Below are positions 30,710-40,802 of a DNA stretch of 64,000 bases, one piece after another. The DNA comes from JBFWUM01 sp050247255 (GTDB lineage Bacteria > Acidobacteriota > Vicinamibacteria > Vicinamibacterales > UBA2999), in contig JBFWUM010000005.1 of assembly GCA_050247255.1 (NCBI GenBank), forward strand, positions 1-64,000, written 5' to 3'. Under the pieces are notes generated by a model, which saw nothing but the letters and a program-made list of their open reading frames with translations, was not told where the DNA came from and made no database searches. The position numbers were made by a program, and so were the translations under genes. The first letter of the stretch is position 1; each line of letters starts with the position of its first letter.

Positions 30710-31978
30710 TCAGCGCTTCAGATTCAGGGTGTCGACCAGCAGCTCGTCGGACACGGTGATGGTCTTCGAGTTGGCCTGGTAGCCGCGCTGCGCGAGGATC
30801 ATCTGCGTGAACTCCTGCGCGATGTCGACGTTCGACTGTTCGAGCGCCGAGCCGATCAGCGTGCCGCGGCCGCCGGTTCCGGCAACGCCGACGTTGGGAA
30901 TGCCCGCCGCCTGGCTCTCGCCGTAGCGGCTCGAGCCGAGCTTCACGAGGCCCTTCGGATTGTTGAAGCTGGCCAGCGCCAGCTGGCCGACGGCGACCGT
31001 CTGGCCGGCGCCGAACGTCGCGACGATCGTGCCGTCGGACGTGATGCTGATGCTGTCGATCATCCCCGCGCTCGACCCGTTCTGCGTCTTCGACGAGGTC
31101 GCCGACGCCGAGGCGAACCCGGTGAGGGTCGGCGTCAGGTCGTCATCCACGAGATCCCAGGTGAGCGCCGATGCGGCCGCGCCGTTGCTCCACGCGGGGG
31201 TGGTGATGGCGACGTCGGCCGGCGCCGCGCCGTTCACCGTCGTCAGGACGCCGGTGGCGTCGAAGGCGACCGTGCCGGTGCCGAGCGAGAACGGCACACC
31301 GGCCGTGCCGCCGTCGACTTCGCCGCCTTCGGCGGTCATGTCGTAGGCCCATTCGCCCGGCGTCGCGCCCCTGGTGTAGGTGACGGTCACGACGTGGGAT
31401 TCCCCGAGCGCGTCGGTCACCTGGACCGCCGCGGCGAAGGTATCGCCCGCCTCCGCGGTGGCATCCAGGTTGGTCAGCATGCGGAACTGCGAGGTCGCCT
31501 GCGGCGCGCGGAGCACACCGGGCGGCACCGAGATGTCGGTCGGCTGTCCCGAGGTGATGACTTCACCGGTCACCGGGTCGAGGGCCGTGAACCCCTGGAC
31601 GAAGAAGCCGTCCGGCGTCACCAGCTTGCCTTCGTTGTCGAACGAGAAGTTGCCGGCGCGCGTGTACGCCGCGCCGCCGGGACCGCGAACGACGAAGAAG
31701 CCGTTCCCCTGGATGGCGACGTTGGTGGCCTCGCGAGTGTTCTCGATGGCGCCCTGGCTGAACACCGGCGCGATGGCACCGGTCGTCACGCCCAGCCCCA
31801 CCTGCATCGGGTTGACGCTGCCGCCACCGACGGTCTGGCTGACGAGGTCCATGAACGTGACCGAGCTCGACTTGAAGCCGATGGTGTTGATGTTCGCGAG
31901 GTTGTTGCCGATGACGCTCAGGTACTGCGCGTTGGCGTTCAGGCCGGAGAGGCCGGCGGAGAATGAACCGACTGCCAT
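30710..31978 (-). CDS. flgE: flagellar hook protein FlgE
   Basis: 422 residues. The N-terminus SFSAGLSGLNANAQYLSVIGNNLANINTIGFKSSSVTFMDL and the C-terminus SNVDIAQEFTQMILAQRGYQANSKTITVSDELLVDTLNLKR are hook protein signatures. The middle contains the variable D1/D2 region. It builds the curved universal joint. It lies 10 bases before fliK and 22 after flgD. Confidence 0.96.
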   Translation of the reverse strand: MAVGSFSAGLSGLNANAQYLSVIGNNLANINTIGFKSSSVTFMDLVSQTVGGGSVNPMQVGLGVTTGAIAPVFSQGAIENTREATNVAIQGNGFFVVRGPGGAAYTRAGNFSFDNEGKLVTPDGFFVQGFTALDPVTGEVITSGQPTDISVPPGVLRAPQATSQFRMLTNLDATAEAGDTFAAAVQVTDALGESHVVTVTYTRGATPGEWAYDMTAEGGEVDGGTAGVPFSLGTGTVAFDATGVLTTVNGAAPADVAITTPAWSNGAAASALTWDLVDDDLTPTLTGFASASATSSKTQNGSSAGMIDSISITSDGTIVATFGAGQTVAVGQLALASFNNPKGLVKLGSSRYGESQAAGIPNVGVAGTGGRGTLIGSALEQSNVDIAQEFTQMILAQRGYQANSKTITVSDELLVDTLNLKR

Positions 31979-32000
31979 GATTTCGATCCTTTCGTGGCGC

Positions 32001-32282
32001 CTAGACGCCGGTGGACTCGGGTTCCGCGGCGGGGCCGAGGGCGGTTTCGATGCGCGCGAGCGTCGCCTGCATCTGGGTGAGCTGCTCGAGTGAACTGAAC
32101 TGCGCCAGCTGCGCCAGGAACTCGCCGTCGGCCTGCGGCTGCGTCGGGTCCTGGTGCTGCAGCTGCGTCACGAGCAGCTGGAGAAACGCATCGCGGCCGA
32201 GGCCGTCGGTACGCGGCTTCTGAGTATCCGCGGGACCGCCGCCCGGAGGCGTCGGCGTGCTGCCGATAGGGGTGGTGCTCAC
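32001..32282 (-). CDS. flgD: flagellar hook capping protein FlgD, minimal form
   Basis: 93 residues. The FlgD N-terminal domain is intact: LGRDAFLQLLVTQLQHQDPTQPQADGEFLAQLAQFSSLEQLTQMQATL (consensus F-L-x-L-L-x-x-Q-L-x-x-Q-D-P). The protein stops a few residues later, without the Tudor/Fn3-like domains that make usual FlgD about 220-230 residues. The stop is followed by flgE after 22 bases, so there is no room for a missing exon-like part. The short form may still cap, or the rest may be supplied by another protein. Confidence 0.9.
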   Translation of the reverse strand: MSTTPIGSTPTPPGGGPADTQKPRTDGLGRDAFLQLLVTQLQHQDPTQPQADGEFLAQLAQFSSLEQLTQMQATLARIETALGPAAEPESTGV

Positions 32283-32294
32283 GCAAGCTCCTTT

Positions 32295-32316
32295 GCCGGG
32301 CCTGACACGGCCCGGC
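32295..32316. repeat. palindrome between fliJ and flgD
   Basis: GCCGGGCC-TGACAC-GGCCCGGC, perfect 8-bp GC stem with a 6-base loop, filling the gap of 34 bases between fliJ and flgD. It lacks a T-run; it may be a dispersed repeat or an mRNA-stabilising or attenuating hairpin inside the operon. Confidence 0.65.
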
Positions 32317-32760
32317 CTACTGTTTCGCGGTAAAGCGCCGCGTCGCGAGTTCGTCGAGGGCGCGCCGTTCCGTCACGGCGGCGGCCGCGTCGAAGGCGCC
32401 CTGCGCCTTGTCGCGGAACTTCTCCAGCGAGCGACAGCGGCGGTGGGCCTCCTGGCAGGCGGCTGCGGCACGCGCCACCACGTCGTCGAGAGCCCGCACG
32501 CGCGCCCGATGCGCGTCGCACTGCCGTTCGAGGCGCAGCGTCCAAGAGCGGTGCCAGTCGATTTCGTGCGCGGCAACCCGCGCCTGCAGCGCGTCCGCAG
32601 CGGCGCGGCGCGCATCGGCAGCCGCCTCCTCCGCCGCCCGCAGGGTCTCCTGCGCGATCGCCCGATCGCACTGAGCGCGCGCGAGATCACGCTCACGCGC
32701 CTCGTACTCGCGCCGCCGCAGGTCGAGCGCGGCCTGCGCCCGGAACCGGAATCCCTTCAT
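32317..32760 (-). CDS. fliJ: flagellar export protein FliJ
   Basis: 147 residues from ATG 32760, reading MKGFRFRAQAALDLRRREYE. Long antiparallel coiled coil, rich in Ala/Arg/Glu. FliJ is the stalk-like activator of the FliI ATPase and a chaperone escort. The F-R-F-R/x-L-x-x-x-L-x-x-R-x-x-x-E start and its position directly after fliI are typical. A longer frame upstream is a fliI shadow. Confidence 0.88.
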   Translation of the reverse strand: MKGFRFRAQAALDLRRREYEARERDLARAQCDRAIAQETLRAAEEAAADARRAAADALQARVAAHEIDWHRSWTLRLERQCDAHRARVRALDDVVARAAAACQEAHRRCRSLEKFRDKAQGAFDAAAAVTERRALDELATRRFTAKQ

Positions 32761-32765
32761 GCGTG

Positions 32766-34073
32766 CTACAGCCTCCCGAGGGCACCGATGGCGTCGGTGA
32801 ATCCGCACAAGCTGTCGGAGCCCTGACACAGGAACGCCTCGAGCGGCTCGCGCCTGGCGCGCGCCTCGTCGATGCGCGGATTGCTGCCTTCGACGTAGGC
32901 GCCGACGCTGACGAGGTCTTCGCTGTCACGGATCGCGGCCAGCCACTCGCGTACCCGGCCGGCCTGGCGGCGGTGCGCGTCGTCCACCACGTCCGGCATG
33001 GTGCGCGAGACGCTCTGCAGCACGTCGATCGGCGGGTAGTGATGACGCGACGCCAGGTCACGCGACAGGACGATGTGGCCGTCGAGGATCGAGCGCACGG
33101 CGTCGGCCACCGGCTCGTTGTGATCGTCGCCGTCGACGAGGACGGTATAGATGGCGGTGATGCTGCCGCGGCCGCGCACGGCGCCGGCCCGCTCGAGCAG
33201 CGACGGCAGCAGCGCGAACACCGACGGCGGATAGCCCTTCGAGGTCGGCGGCTCCCCGGCCGCCAGGCCGACTTCGCGCTGCGCCATGGCGAAGCGGGTC
33301 ACCGAGTCCATCAGCAGCAGCACGTGCTGGCCACGGTCGCGGAAGTACTCGGCGACCGCCGTGGCGGTATAGGCGGCGCGCAGCCGAAGCAACGGCGGGT
33401 TGTCCGACGTCGAGACGACGACGACCGACCGCCGCAGCCCTTCCGGACCAAGGTCGTGCTCGATGAAGCCGCGCACCTCGCGGCCGCGTTCCCCCACCAG
33501 CCCCAGCACGATCACGTCGGCGGCGGTGCCGCGCGTCAGCATGCTGAGCAGCGTGCTTTTCCCGACGCCCGATCCGCCAAAGAGGCCGACGCGCTGTCCG
33601 CGGCCGCAGGTCAGCAGCGCGTCGATGGCCCGAACCCCTGTCGACAGCGGCTGCGCCACCGGATCGCGAGCCATCGGATTGAGCGGCGGCGGGAACAACG
33701 GATAGCGCTCGTCGCAGCGCATGGGCCCGTGGTCGTCGATCGGGGTGCCGAGCGCGTCGATGACACGGCCGAGCAGGCCCGGGCCGATCGGCACCGCCTG
33801 TCCGCCCGCGCGCGCGATCAGCCGATCGCCCGGGCAGACGCCGGTCGTGTCGCCGAGCGGCACCGAGAGGACAACGCCGTCGCGGAAGCCGACGACCTGC
33901 GCCGGCAGACGACGGCCGCCGGCGCCGGCGACGTCGCACATGGTCCCGATCGGCGCGCGCGGTCCGAGCGACTCGATGACCAGGCCGACCGTGCGAATCA
34001 CGCGCCCGACCGGCGGCATCGTATCCACCTGTGGAACGCGGGCAATGTAGGAGTCGAGCGAGAAGGTGTCCAT
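32766..34073 (-). CDS. fliI: flagellum-specific ATP synthase FliI
   Basis: 435 residues. Hexameric ATPase of the export apparatus. Motifs are RVGLFGGSGVGKSTLLSML (Walker A), HVLLLMDSVTRFAMAQREVGLAAGEPPTSKGYPPSVFALLPSLLERAG (Walker B and the family signature), and ITAIYTVLVDGDDHNEPVADAVRSILDGHIVLSRDLA. The start is 6 bases after fliH. Confidence 0.97.
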   Translation of the reverse strand: MDTFSLDSYIARVPQVDTMPPVGRVIRTVGLVIESLGPRAPIGTMCDVAGAGGRRLPAQVVGFRDGVVLSVPLGDTTGVCPGDRLIARAGGQAVPIGPGLLGRVIDALGTPIDDHGPMRCDERYPLFPPPLNPMARDPVAQPLSTGVRAIDALLTCGRGQRVGLFGGSGVGKSTLLSMLTRGTAADVIVLGLVGERGREVRGFIEHDLGPEGLRRSVVVVSTSDNPPLLRLRAAYTATAVAEYFRDRGQHVLLLMDSVTRFAMAQREVGLAAGEPPTSKGYPPSVFALLPSLLERAGAVRGRGSITAIYTVLVDGDDHNEPVADAVRSILDGHIVLSRDLASRHHYPPIDVLQSVSRTMPDVVDDAHRRQAGRVREWLAAIRDSEDLVSVGAYVEGSNPRIDEARARREPLEAFLCQGSDSLCGFTDAIGALGRL

Positions 34074-34079
34074 GGCGGT

Positions 34080-34793
34080 TCAGCCGGTGATCCCGGCCTG
34101 CGCCGTCGGCATCGACGCCACCGGCTGCGCGACGGCCTCGACGACCGGTTCGGTATCCCCGAGCAGGGCCAGCGCCAGCTCCTGGATCTGCGCGTCCACG
34201 CCGACGTCAATCGCGCCAAGGTCCGATTCGACGCGGCAGCCGCCGCGGCCGACGCGGGCATCGGCCACGACCGTGACATTGCTGCCCTCGAGCTGCGCCG
34301 CGCGCGCCGCGCCGGTGGCTTCGAACTCCTCCGGATGCAGCCGCACCGTCACCGCCATGCTCTCGCCGAGGCGGTCGAGCGCGACGCGGGCCATCGCAAT
34401 CAGCAGGTCGGGGGCAAGTGAGACTTCGCGAGTGATCACGCGACGGGCCACGGCCAGCGCCAGCTGCACCATCTGCCGCTCGGTCTGGCGGATCATCTGT
34501 GCCCGCAGTGCCGTCAGCGCCTCCAGCGTCTCCGTCAGCCGGCGCAGCATGGCTTCGCCGCGCTGGGCCGCGGCTTCGGCGCCGGCCCGTTCGCCCTGCG
34601 CGAATCCCTTCATGAACGCGTCGCGCTCCAGCGCCGCGAGGCTCGCCTGCGTTTCAACCGGATCCGGCTCGGGTGCCGCAGGCGGCGCCACGGGCTCGGG
34701 CAGGGCCGGGGCCACGGATGCGGCGGGCCGCGTTCCCCAGGCGAACGGCGCGATGCTGGTGGCCGATGCGACGCGGCGGGCTCTAGACGACAT
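34080..34793 (-). CDS. fliH: flagellar assembly protein FliH
   Basis: 237 residues. It regulates FliI and links it to the C-ring. After a Pro/Ala-rich N-terminus comes FMKGFAQGERAGAEAAAQRGEAM (G-x-x-x-G pattern), then MVQLALAVARRVITREVSLAPDLLIAMARVALDRLGESMAVTVRLHPEEFE, the conserved FliH/HrpE core. It overlaps fliG by 11 bases and lies just before fliI. Confidence 0.9.
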   Translation of the reverse strand: MSSRARRVASATSIAPFAWGTRPAASVAPALPEPVAPPAAPEPDPVETQASLAALERDAFMKGFAQGERAGAEAAAQRGEAMLRRLTETLEALTALRAQMIRQTERQMVQLALAVARRVITREVSLAPDLLIAMARVALDRLGESMAVTVRLHPEEFEATGAARAAQLEGSNVTVVADARVGRGGCRVESDLGAIDVGVDAQIQELALALLGDTEPVVEAVAQPVASMPTAQAGITG

Positions 34794-35793
34794 ACGCTTC
34801 CCCGGCGGCGGAGCCGGTCACAATCAGCCCTTCCTCTTCGAGCTTGCGGGCAACGGCGACGACCTCCTGCTGCGCCCGTTCGACATCGCGCAGGCGCACG
34901 GCGCCCAGCACTTCCATCTCCTCGCGCATCATGTCGGCGGCGCGCTTCGACATGTTGTTGAAGAAGCGCTGGCGAATCTCGTCGCTCGATCCCTTCAGCG
35001 CGACGGTCAGTGTCTTCTTGTCGGCGCGCTGCACCAGCTCGCGCATGCCGGCGTCGTCGACGTTGACGAGATCGTCGAAGACGAACATCAGATTGCGGAT
35101 CGACACGGCCAGCTCCGGGCGGGTCCCCTCGATCGACTCGAGCACCGCGGCACTGACGCCGCGATCGAGCCGGTTGAAGAGCTCGGCGACGGCGCGGACG
35201 CCGCCATGCTGCTCGCGGCTCGGACCGCCGAGCGTGCGCAGCCGCTGCTCGATCACCGTCGAGATGCGCGACACGACCTCCGGCGAGATCTCCTCGAGCC
35301 CCGCCATCCGCGTGAGCACGTCGACGCGCAGATCGTCGGGCAGCAGTTGTACGAGCTGCGCGGCCTGGGTGGTGTTCAGCTTGGACAGAATCAGCGCGAT
35401 GGTCTGCGGATGCTCCTGCAGGATGAAGCGGGACAGCTGATGTGGATCGGTGCGCGCGATCGACGCGAAGCCGGCCGTCGACTGAACGGATTGCGCGACA
35501 CGGTCGAGGATGCGGGTGGCCGCCTCTTCGCCGATGGTCCGTACCAGCACGCGGCGCGCGTACTCCATGTCGCCGCGCATGGCGTAGTCGGCGGCCAGTG
35601 CCGACTGGTGGAACTCCTCGAGCACCGATTCGCTGATCGCGGAGGCAATCGGTCCGAGCAGCGTCATCTCCTTGACCAGACGCTCGACCTCGTCCTCCGG
35701 CAGGTGACGGAACACCTGGGCGGTCACCTCTTCGCCGAGCAGCATGGTGACAATCGCTGCCTTGCGAAGCCCGGACATGGGAGGGGCAGCCAT
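34783..35793 (-). CDS. fliG: flagellar motor switch protein FliG
   Basis: 336 residues. FliG receives torque from the stators. Motifs are SGLRKAAIVTMLLGEEVTAQVFRHLPEDEVERLVKEM at the N-terminus, FILQEHPQTIALILSKL (the EHPQT motif), and the C-terminal torque helix region FVFDDLVNVDDAGMRELVQRADKKTLTVALKGSSDEIRQRFFNNMSKRAADMM with conserved charged residues. It overlaps fliF by one base. Confidence 0.97.
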   Translation of the reverse strand: MAAPPMSGLRKAAIVTMLLGEEVTAQVFRHLPEDEVERLVKEMTLLGPIASAISESVLEEFHQSALAADYAMRGDMEYARRVLVRTIGEEAATRILDRVAQSVQSTAGFASIARTDPHQLSRFILQEHPQTIALILSKLNTTQAAQLVQLLPDDLRVDVLTRMAGLEEISPEVVSRISTVIEQRLRTLGGPSREQHGGVRAVAELFNRLDRGVSAAVLESIEGTRPELAVSIRNLMFVFDDLVNVDDAGMRELVQRADKKTLTVALKGSSDEIRQRFFNNMSKRAADMMREEMEVLGAVRLRDVERAQQEVVAVARKLEEEGLIVTGSAAGEAYVV

Positions 35794-37472
35794 CAGCGGT
35801 CGTGGTCGGTGATCCAGGTGCGCAGCAGCTTCGCCACCGTCTCGGGATTCTGCGCGCTCATCGCCGAGACGCGGCGCGTCAGCGCCGGCAGCTTCCGCGA
35901 TTCCATGCGCTGGGCCGCGGCCGCGTCGAGCTGGGCCTCGATCTCACTCTCGATCTCGGCCACGGTACGCGGCCCCTGGGCGATGGCGGGCGCCGCAACG
36001 CCGGCGGGAAGCGGGGTCGCGGCGGCGAGCACCGCCTGTCCAGCCGCGGCCATGCTCGCGCGACCCATCAGCGGCCGCACGAACAGCAGCAACGCCGCCA
36101 GGCCGAGACCTGCCACGAGCAACATGCGACCGCCTTCCCAGATCTGCGGGCTGTAGCGTTCCAGCACGCTCGGTGCGGTCTCGTCGGCCGGCGGCTCGTC
36201 GAACGCCACGTTCTCGACAGTGAGCTGATCGCCGCGCGAGGCGTCGAAGCCTACCGCCGCGGCCACCAATGCCTGCAGCTGCCGCAGTTCCTCGGCTGAG
36301 CGGCGCGTGCGGATGACGGTCGTCTGCCCTTCGCCGTCGGTCTTGAACTCCTGGTCGTCGTCGAGGATGACGGCGAGCGACAACCGCGCAATCTCGCCCG
36401 GCGGCTGGATGGTGTGGCGCGTCGTGCGGCTCACCTCGTAGGCGGCGGTCTCGGCGCTGCGGGCCGTGCCGGCGGTGACCGGCGACGGCGGGCCGGCGCC
36501 GGCGGCGCGGGCGCCCGTTTCCTCGGTGCCCGCCGCCGGCGGGGGCGTGTTGGCGCGGGCCCCGGCAATGCCGGCCGCGGCGGCCGCGCTGATGCCGTCG
36601 ATCGACGTCTGGCGGCTGCGCAGCACCGTGTTCGGGTCCCAGATCTCCTCGGTCTGCTCGCTGCTGCGCGGGTTGAGGCGCACGGCGGCGTTGACCCGCA
36701 CCCGCCCGGGCCCGACGACCGGCTCGAGCAACGCGACCACGCGCTGCGACAGGTCTCTTTCGAGGCGCTGCTGCCGATCGAGCTGCGCCGCGCCCAACGG
36801 ATCGTCGTCGCCGGCGGCGCGCAGCAGCGGCCGGCCGAAGCTGTCGAGGATGACGACCGACTCGGGGCGCAGCCCCTCGACGCTGGCGGCGACGAGGTTG
36901 CTGATGCCGGCCACCGTCGGCTCCGGCAGCATGCGCTGGCCGCGCAGCTTGAGGATGACCGACGCCTTCGCCGGCCGCGACTCGCCGAACAGCGTGTCCT
37001 TCCCCATGGCGATGTGCACGCGCGCGCTCGAGACTTCGCTGATGGTCGCGATGGTCCTGGCGATCTCGCCTTCGAGCGCGCGGCGGTAGTTCACCTGTTC
37101 GAGGAACTCGGTGGCACCGAACGCGGTGCGATCGAAGATCTCGAAGCCGACGCGGCCGGAGGCCGGCATCCCCTCGGCCGTCAGCTGCAGCCGCAGCTCG
37201 TCGATGCGGCTGGCTGGCACGCGAATGCCGCGCCCGCCGGCCTCGAGCTGGTACGGCACGCTCTGAGCCGACAGCCGCGACACCATCTCGCTGGCCGCTT
37301 CCGGATCGAGGTCGGCAAAGAGCAGCGCGTACGACTCGCGGTTCAACCACCACGCCGAGCCGGCGACAACGGAGACGACCAGCACGAAGGCGCCGCCGAG
37401 CGAGGCCAGCTGCGCCGGGGTGAACGACGAGGTGAAGGCGCCGAGCCGCGCCAGGATCTGCTGTGCGTTCAT
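35793..37472 (-). CDS. fliF: flagellar MS-ring protein FliF
   Basis: 559 residues. Two membrane segments are seen: one at about residues 25-45 (LGGAFVLVVSVVAGSAWWL) and one near 440-460 (MLLVAGLGLAALLLFVRPL). Ring-building motifs between them include LLFADLDPEAASEMVSRLSAQSVPYQL, VGFEIFDRTAFGATEFLEQVNYRRALEGEIARTI and KASVILKLRGQRML. It is the base plate for rod, C-ring and export gate assembly. Confidence 0.96.
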   Translation of the reverse strand: MNAQQILARLGAFTSSFTPAQLASLGGAFVLVVSVVAGSAWWLNRESYALLFADLDPEAASEMVSRLSAQSVPYQLEAGGRGIRVPASRIDELRLQLTAEGMPASGRVGFEIFDRTAFGATEFLEQVNYRRALEGEIARTIATISEVSSARVHIAMGKDTLFGESRPAKASVILKLRGQRMLPEPTVAGISNLVAASVEGLRPESVVILDSFGRPLLRAAGDDDPLGAAQLDRQQRLERDLSQRVVALLEPVVGPGRVRVNAAVRLNPRSSEQTEEIWDPNTVLRSRQTSIDGISAAAAAGIAGARANTPPPAAGTEETGARAAGAGPPSPVTAGTARSAETAAYEVSRTTRHTIQPPGEIARLSLAVILDDDQEFKTDGEGQTTVIRTRRSAEELRQLQALVAAAVGFDASRGDQLTVENVAFDEPPADETAPSVLERYSPQIWEGGRMLLVAGLGLAALLLFVRPLMGRASMAAAGQAVLAAATPLPAGVAAPAIAQGPRTVAEIESEIEAQLDAAAAQRMESRKLPALTRRVSAMSAQNPETVAKLLRTWITDHDR

Positions 37473-37476
37473 GGGC

Positions 37477-37782
37477 TCAGATCGGCATGCGCATCACGTC
37501 CTGATACGCCTGCACCAGCTTGTTGCGGACCTGCACGGTGAGCTGCAGCGCGACCTCCGCCTTCGTCAGCGCGATCATCGCGTCGTGCACTTCACCCTTC
37601 TTCTCGAGCATGTCGGCGACGGCGACGTTGGCGTCGGTCGAGGCGCCCTCGACGCTCTGGATCAGCGCGCCGAGCGCGTCGCCGAAATCGACGGCGCCTC
37701 CGGCGGCCGCGGCGGCCGCCGCCGGCTTTGGCAGCGAGAGTCCCGCAACCCCGGTGCGAATGCCGTTGATGCCGTCCGCCAC
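37477..37782 (-). CDS. fliE: flagellar hook-basal body protein FliE
   Basis: 101 residues. FliE connects the MS ring to the rod. The C-terminal half shows FGDALGALIQSVEGASTDANVAVADMLEKKGEVHDAMIALTKAEVALQLTVQVRNKLVQAYQDVMRMPI, the complete family signature. One base from flgC, four from fliF. Confidence 0.95.
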   Translation of the reverse strand: MADGINGIRTGVAGLSLPKPAAAAAAAGGAVDFGDALGALIQSVEGASTDANVAVADMLEKKGEVHDAMIALTKAEVALQLTVQVRNKLVQAYQDVMRMPI

Positions 37783-37783
37783 G

Positions 37784-38212
37784 TCAGCGTCCCAGCTCGA
37801 GCGCGCGCGCGATCATGTCGCGGATGATGCTGATGGCCGCAAGGTTCGCCTGGTAGCCGCGCGCGGCCCCGAGCATGTCGACCATCTCCTGCGACGAATC
37901 CACGTTCGGCAGCTCGACGAAGCCGGTCTCGTCGGCGTCCGGGTGCGACGGCTCGTAGCGGCGCTGGAACGGCGACTGGTCGGTGACGACGCCGTCGACG
38001 CGCACGCCGACCGCATTGGCACTGGCGAGGGCGCTGTCGAACCCCTGCACCGGGTCGGCGGCGAGCACGACGTCGCGACGGCGGTAGGGCTGCCCATCGG
38101 CGCCGCGAGTCGACTCGGCGTTGGCGATGTTCGACACGGCCACCTCGATGCGCACGCGCTCGGCGTTGAGGGCGCTGGCGCTGGCGTTGATGGCGGCGGA
38201 GAGGCCCGACAC
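37784..38212 (-). CDS. flgC: flagellar proximal rod protein FlgC
   Basis: 142 residues from GTG 38212, one base past the flgB stop. The N-terminus GLSAAINASASALNAERVRIEVAVSNIANAESTRGADGQPYRRRDV and the C-terminus VDSSQEMVDMLGAARGYQANLAAISIIRDMIARALELGR match FlgC. An open frame continuing upstream is a shadow of flgB. Confidence 0.95.
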   Translation of the reverse strand: MSGLSAAINASASALNAERVRIEVAVSNIANAESTRGADGQPYRRRDVVLAADPVQGFDSALASANAVGVRVDGVVTDQSPFQRRYEPSHPDADETGFVELPNVDSSQEMVDMLGAARGYQANLAAISIIRDMIARALELGR

Positions 38213-38213
38213 G

Positions 38214-38597
38214 TCAGCGGCCCTCGTTGATGGCGTAGCGCACGAGGCGGAACTTGGCGGCGAGCGCGGTTTGCGCCGCCGCGAAATCGCCGGCCGCGCG
38301 TCCCATCGACAGCATCTCGCGATCGAGCTGCACGGTGTTGCCGTCGCGGCGCGCCGGGAGGTTCTCGGCATCCCTCACGACGATGCCCGCCTTCGGGTCC
38401 GCCTGCGACGGATAGGTGGAGTTGCCGGGCCCGATCAGCTTCGAGACGAGGGCCTCGTTGAACGTCACCTCTTTCGCCTTGTAGCCGGGCGTGTCGATGT
38501 TGGCGAGGTTGCCGGCGGCAGCGACCTGGCGCGCGACGGCGACCGACATCTGGCGCCGCAGCGCGGCAATCACGGTCGCATCGTTGATCTGGCTCAC
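38214..38597 (-). CDS. flgB: flagellar proximal rod protein FlgB
   Basis: 127 residues from GTG 38597, with GGAGG at 38608-38604 six bases upstream. Contains MSVAVARQVAAAGNLANIDTPGYKAKEVTFNEAL, the rod signature (N-L-A-N-x-x-T-P-G-Y-K), and RLVRYAINEGR at the end. It is the first gene of the long leftward flagellar series and is preceded by a sigma-54-type promoter (38621-38637). Confidence 0.96.
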   Translation of the reverse strand: MSQINDATVIAALRRQMSVAVARQVAAAGNLANIDTPGYKAKEVTFNEALVSKLIGPGNSTYPSQADPKAGIVVRDAENLPARRDGNTVQLDREMLSMGRAAGDFAAAQTALAAKFRLVRYAINEGR

Positions 38598-38620
38598 GTG
38601 GGTCCTCCGCCTGCCGACGG

Positions 38621-38637
38621 GGCAAGCGGGGTGCCGT
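38621..38637 (-). promoter_or_regulatory. sigma-54-type promoter of the flgB operon
   Basis: On the - strand: ACGGCACCCCGCTTGCC. The invariant GG (38635-38634) and GC (38623-38622) are exactly 10 bases apart and sit in CGGCACC and CTTGCC contexts, close to the TGGCACG-N4-TTGC consensus. Predicted start of transcription is near 38610, and the GGAGG lies just inside the transcript. The -12 C is 25 bases from the start codon, as in two other sites here. Confidence 0.7.
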
Positions 38638-38734
38638 CCGCGCGGATCGGCACACGTGTGGCGTTTGGCTGGAAATTCAGCTCACGCGCAAGACGCGCAT
38701 GGACGGCGTGCCGACACGGAGCGTCGGCTGGCCA

Positions 38735-39268
38735 TCACCGGCGGAGCAGGTCCTCGATGCGCGCGAGCCGTTCCTCGATGGCGGCAAGCCGCCATCCGAC
38801 GTCGGCCTCTCCGCCGGCGCCGCGCGCGCCCATCTCGGACATCTGGCGGGCGAGCAGCTGGTTCTCGCGCTCCAGCAGGCGCCGCTCGCGAATGCGCGTG
38901 ATGATCACCTCGAGCTGTCCGAGCGCGAACGGCTTCGGCAGGTAGTCGTAGGCGCCGGCGCGCACGGCGCGCAGCGCGCTGTCGAGGGTCGCGTAGCCGG
39001 TCACGATGACCACGGGGATGGTCGGGTTGCCGGCACGCGCCGCCTGCAACACCTGGAAGCCGTCTGCACCCGGCATTGCCACGTCGGTCAGGACGGCGCC
39101 GAACTGCTTCGGGTCGCGTTCGAGCGCAGTGATGGCCGCGCGGCCGTCGGCGGCGGTCGCCACCTGAAGTCCCTGGCTGCGACAGAACTCCGCCAGCAGC
39201 TCGCGGGTATCTTCCTCGTCCTCCGCGATCAGGATCTCGAACGTCTCCGGTGCCGCTGCCAATGGCAT
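38735..39268 (-). CDS. response regulator receiver protein with helical tail
   Basis: 177 residues from ATG 39268. Receiver domain with the acidic pair ILIAEDEEDTRELL, phospho-acceptor Asp in VLTDVAMPGADG, Thr in VIVTGYA and Lys in YLPKPFAL. The C-terminus (LLERENQLLARQMSEMG ... WRLAAIEERLARIEDLLR) is a coiled coil with no DNA-binding domain. It is divergent from the NtrC-type gene and heads toward flgB. It is probably a partner of the kinase at 40787-41497 or an adaptor for the activator. A start 42 bases earlier is possible. Confidence 0.85.
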   Translation of the reverse strand: MPLAAAPETFEILIAEDEEDTRELLAEFCRSQGLQVATAADGRAAITALERDPKQFGAVLTDVAMPGADGFQVLQAARAGNPTIPVVIVTGYATLDSALRAVRAGAYDYLPKPFALGQLEVIITRIRERRLLERENQLLARQMSEMGARGAGGEADVGWRLAAIEERLARIEDLLRR

Positions 39269-39410
39269 ATCATTTGCCCGCCACCTCATCCGCGGGCAGG
39301 CTCCCGTCAACTTGAATCGGCAGATCTCTCAGTAACTTGAACCGGGCGAACGACGGCTGGCCGTCACCATGTCGGCAATCCGTCACCCTGGCCGGAAAAA
39401 CGTCATTTTC

Positions 39411-40786
<1,376 letters not shown>

Positions 40787-40802
<16 letters not shown>

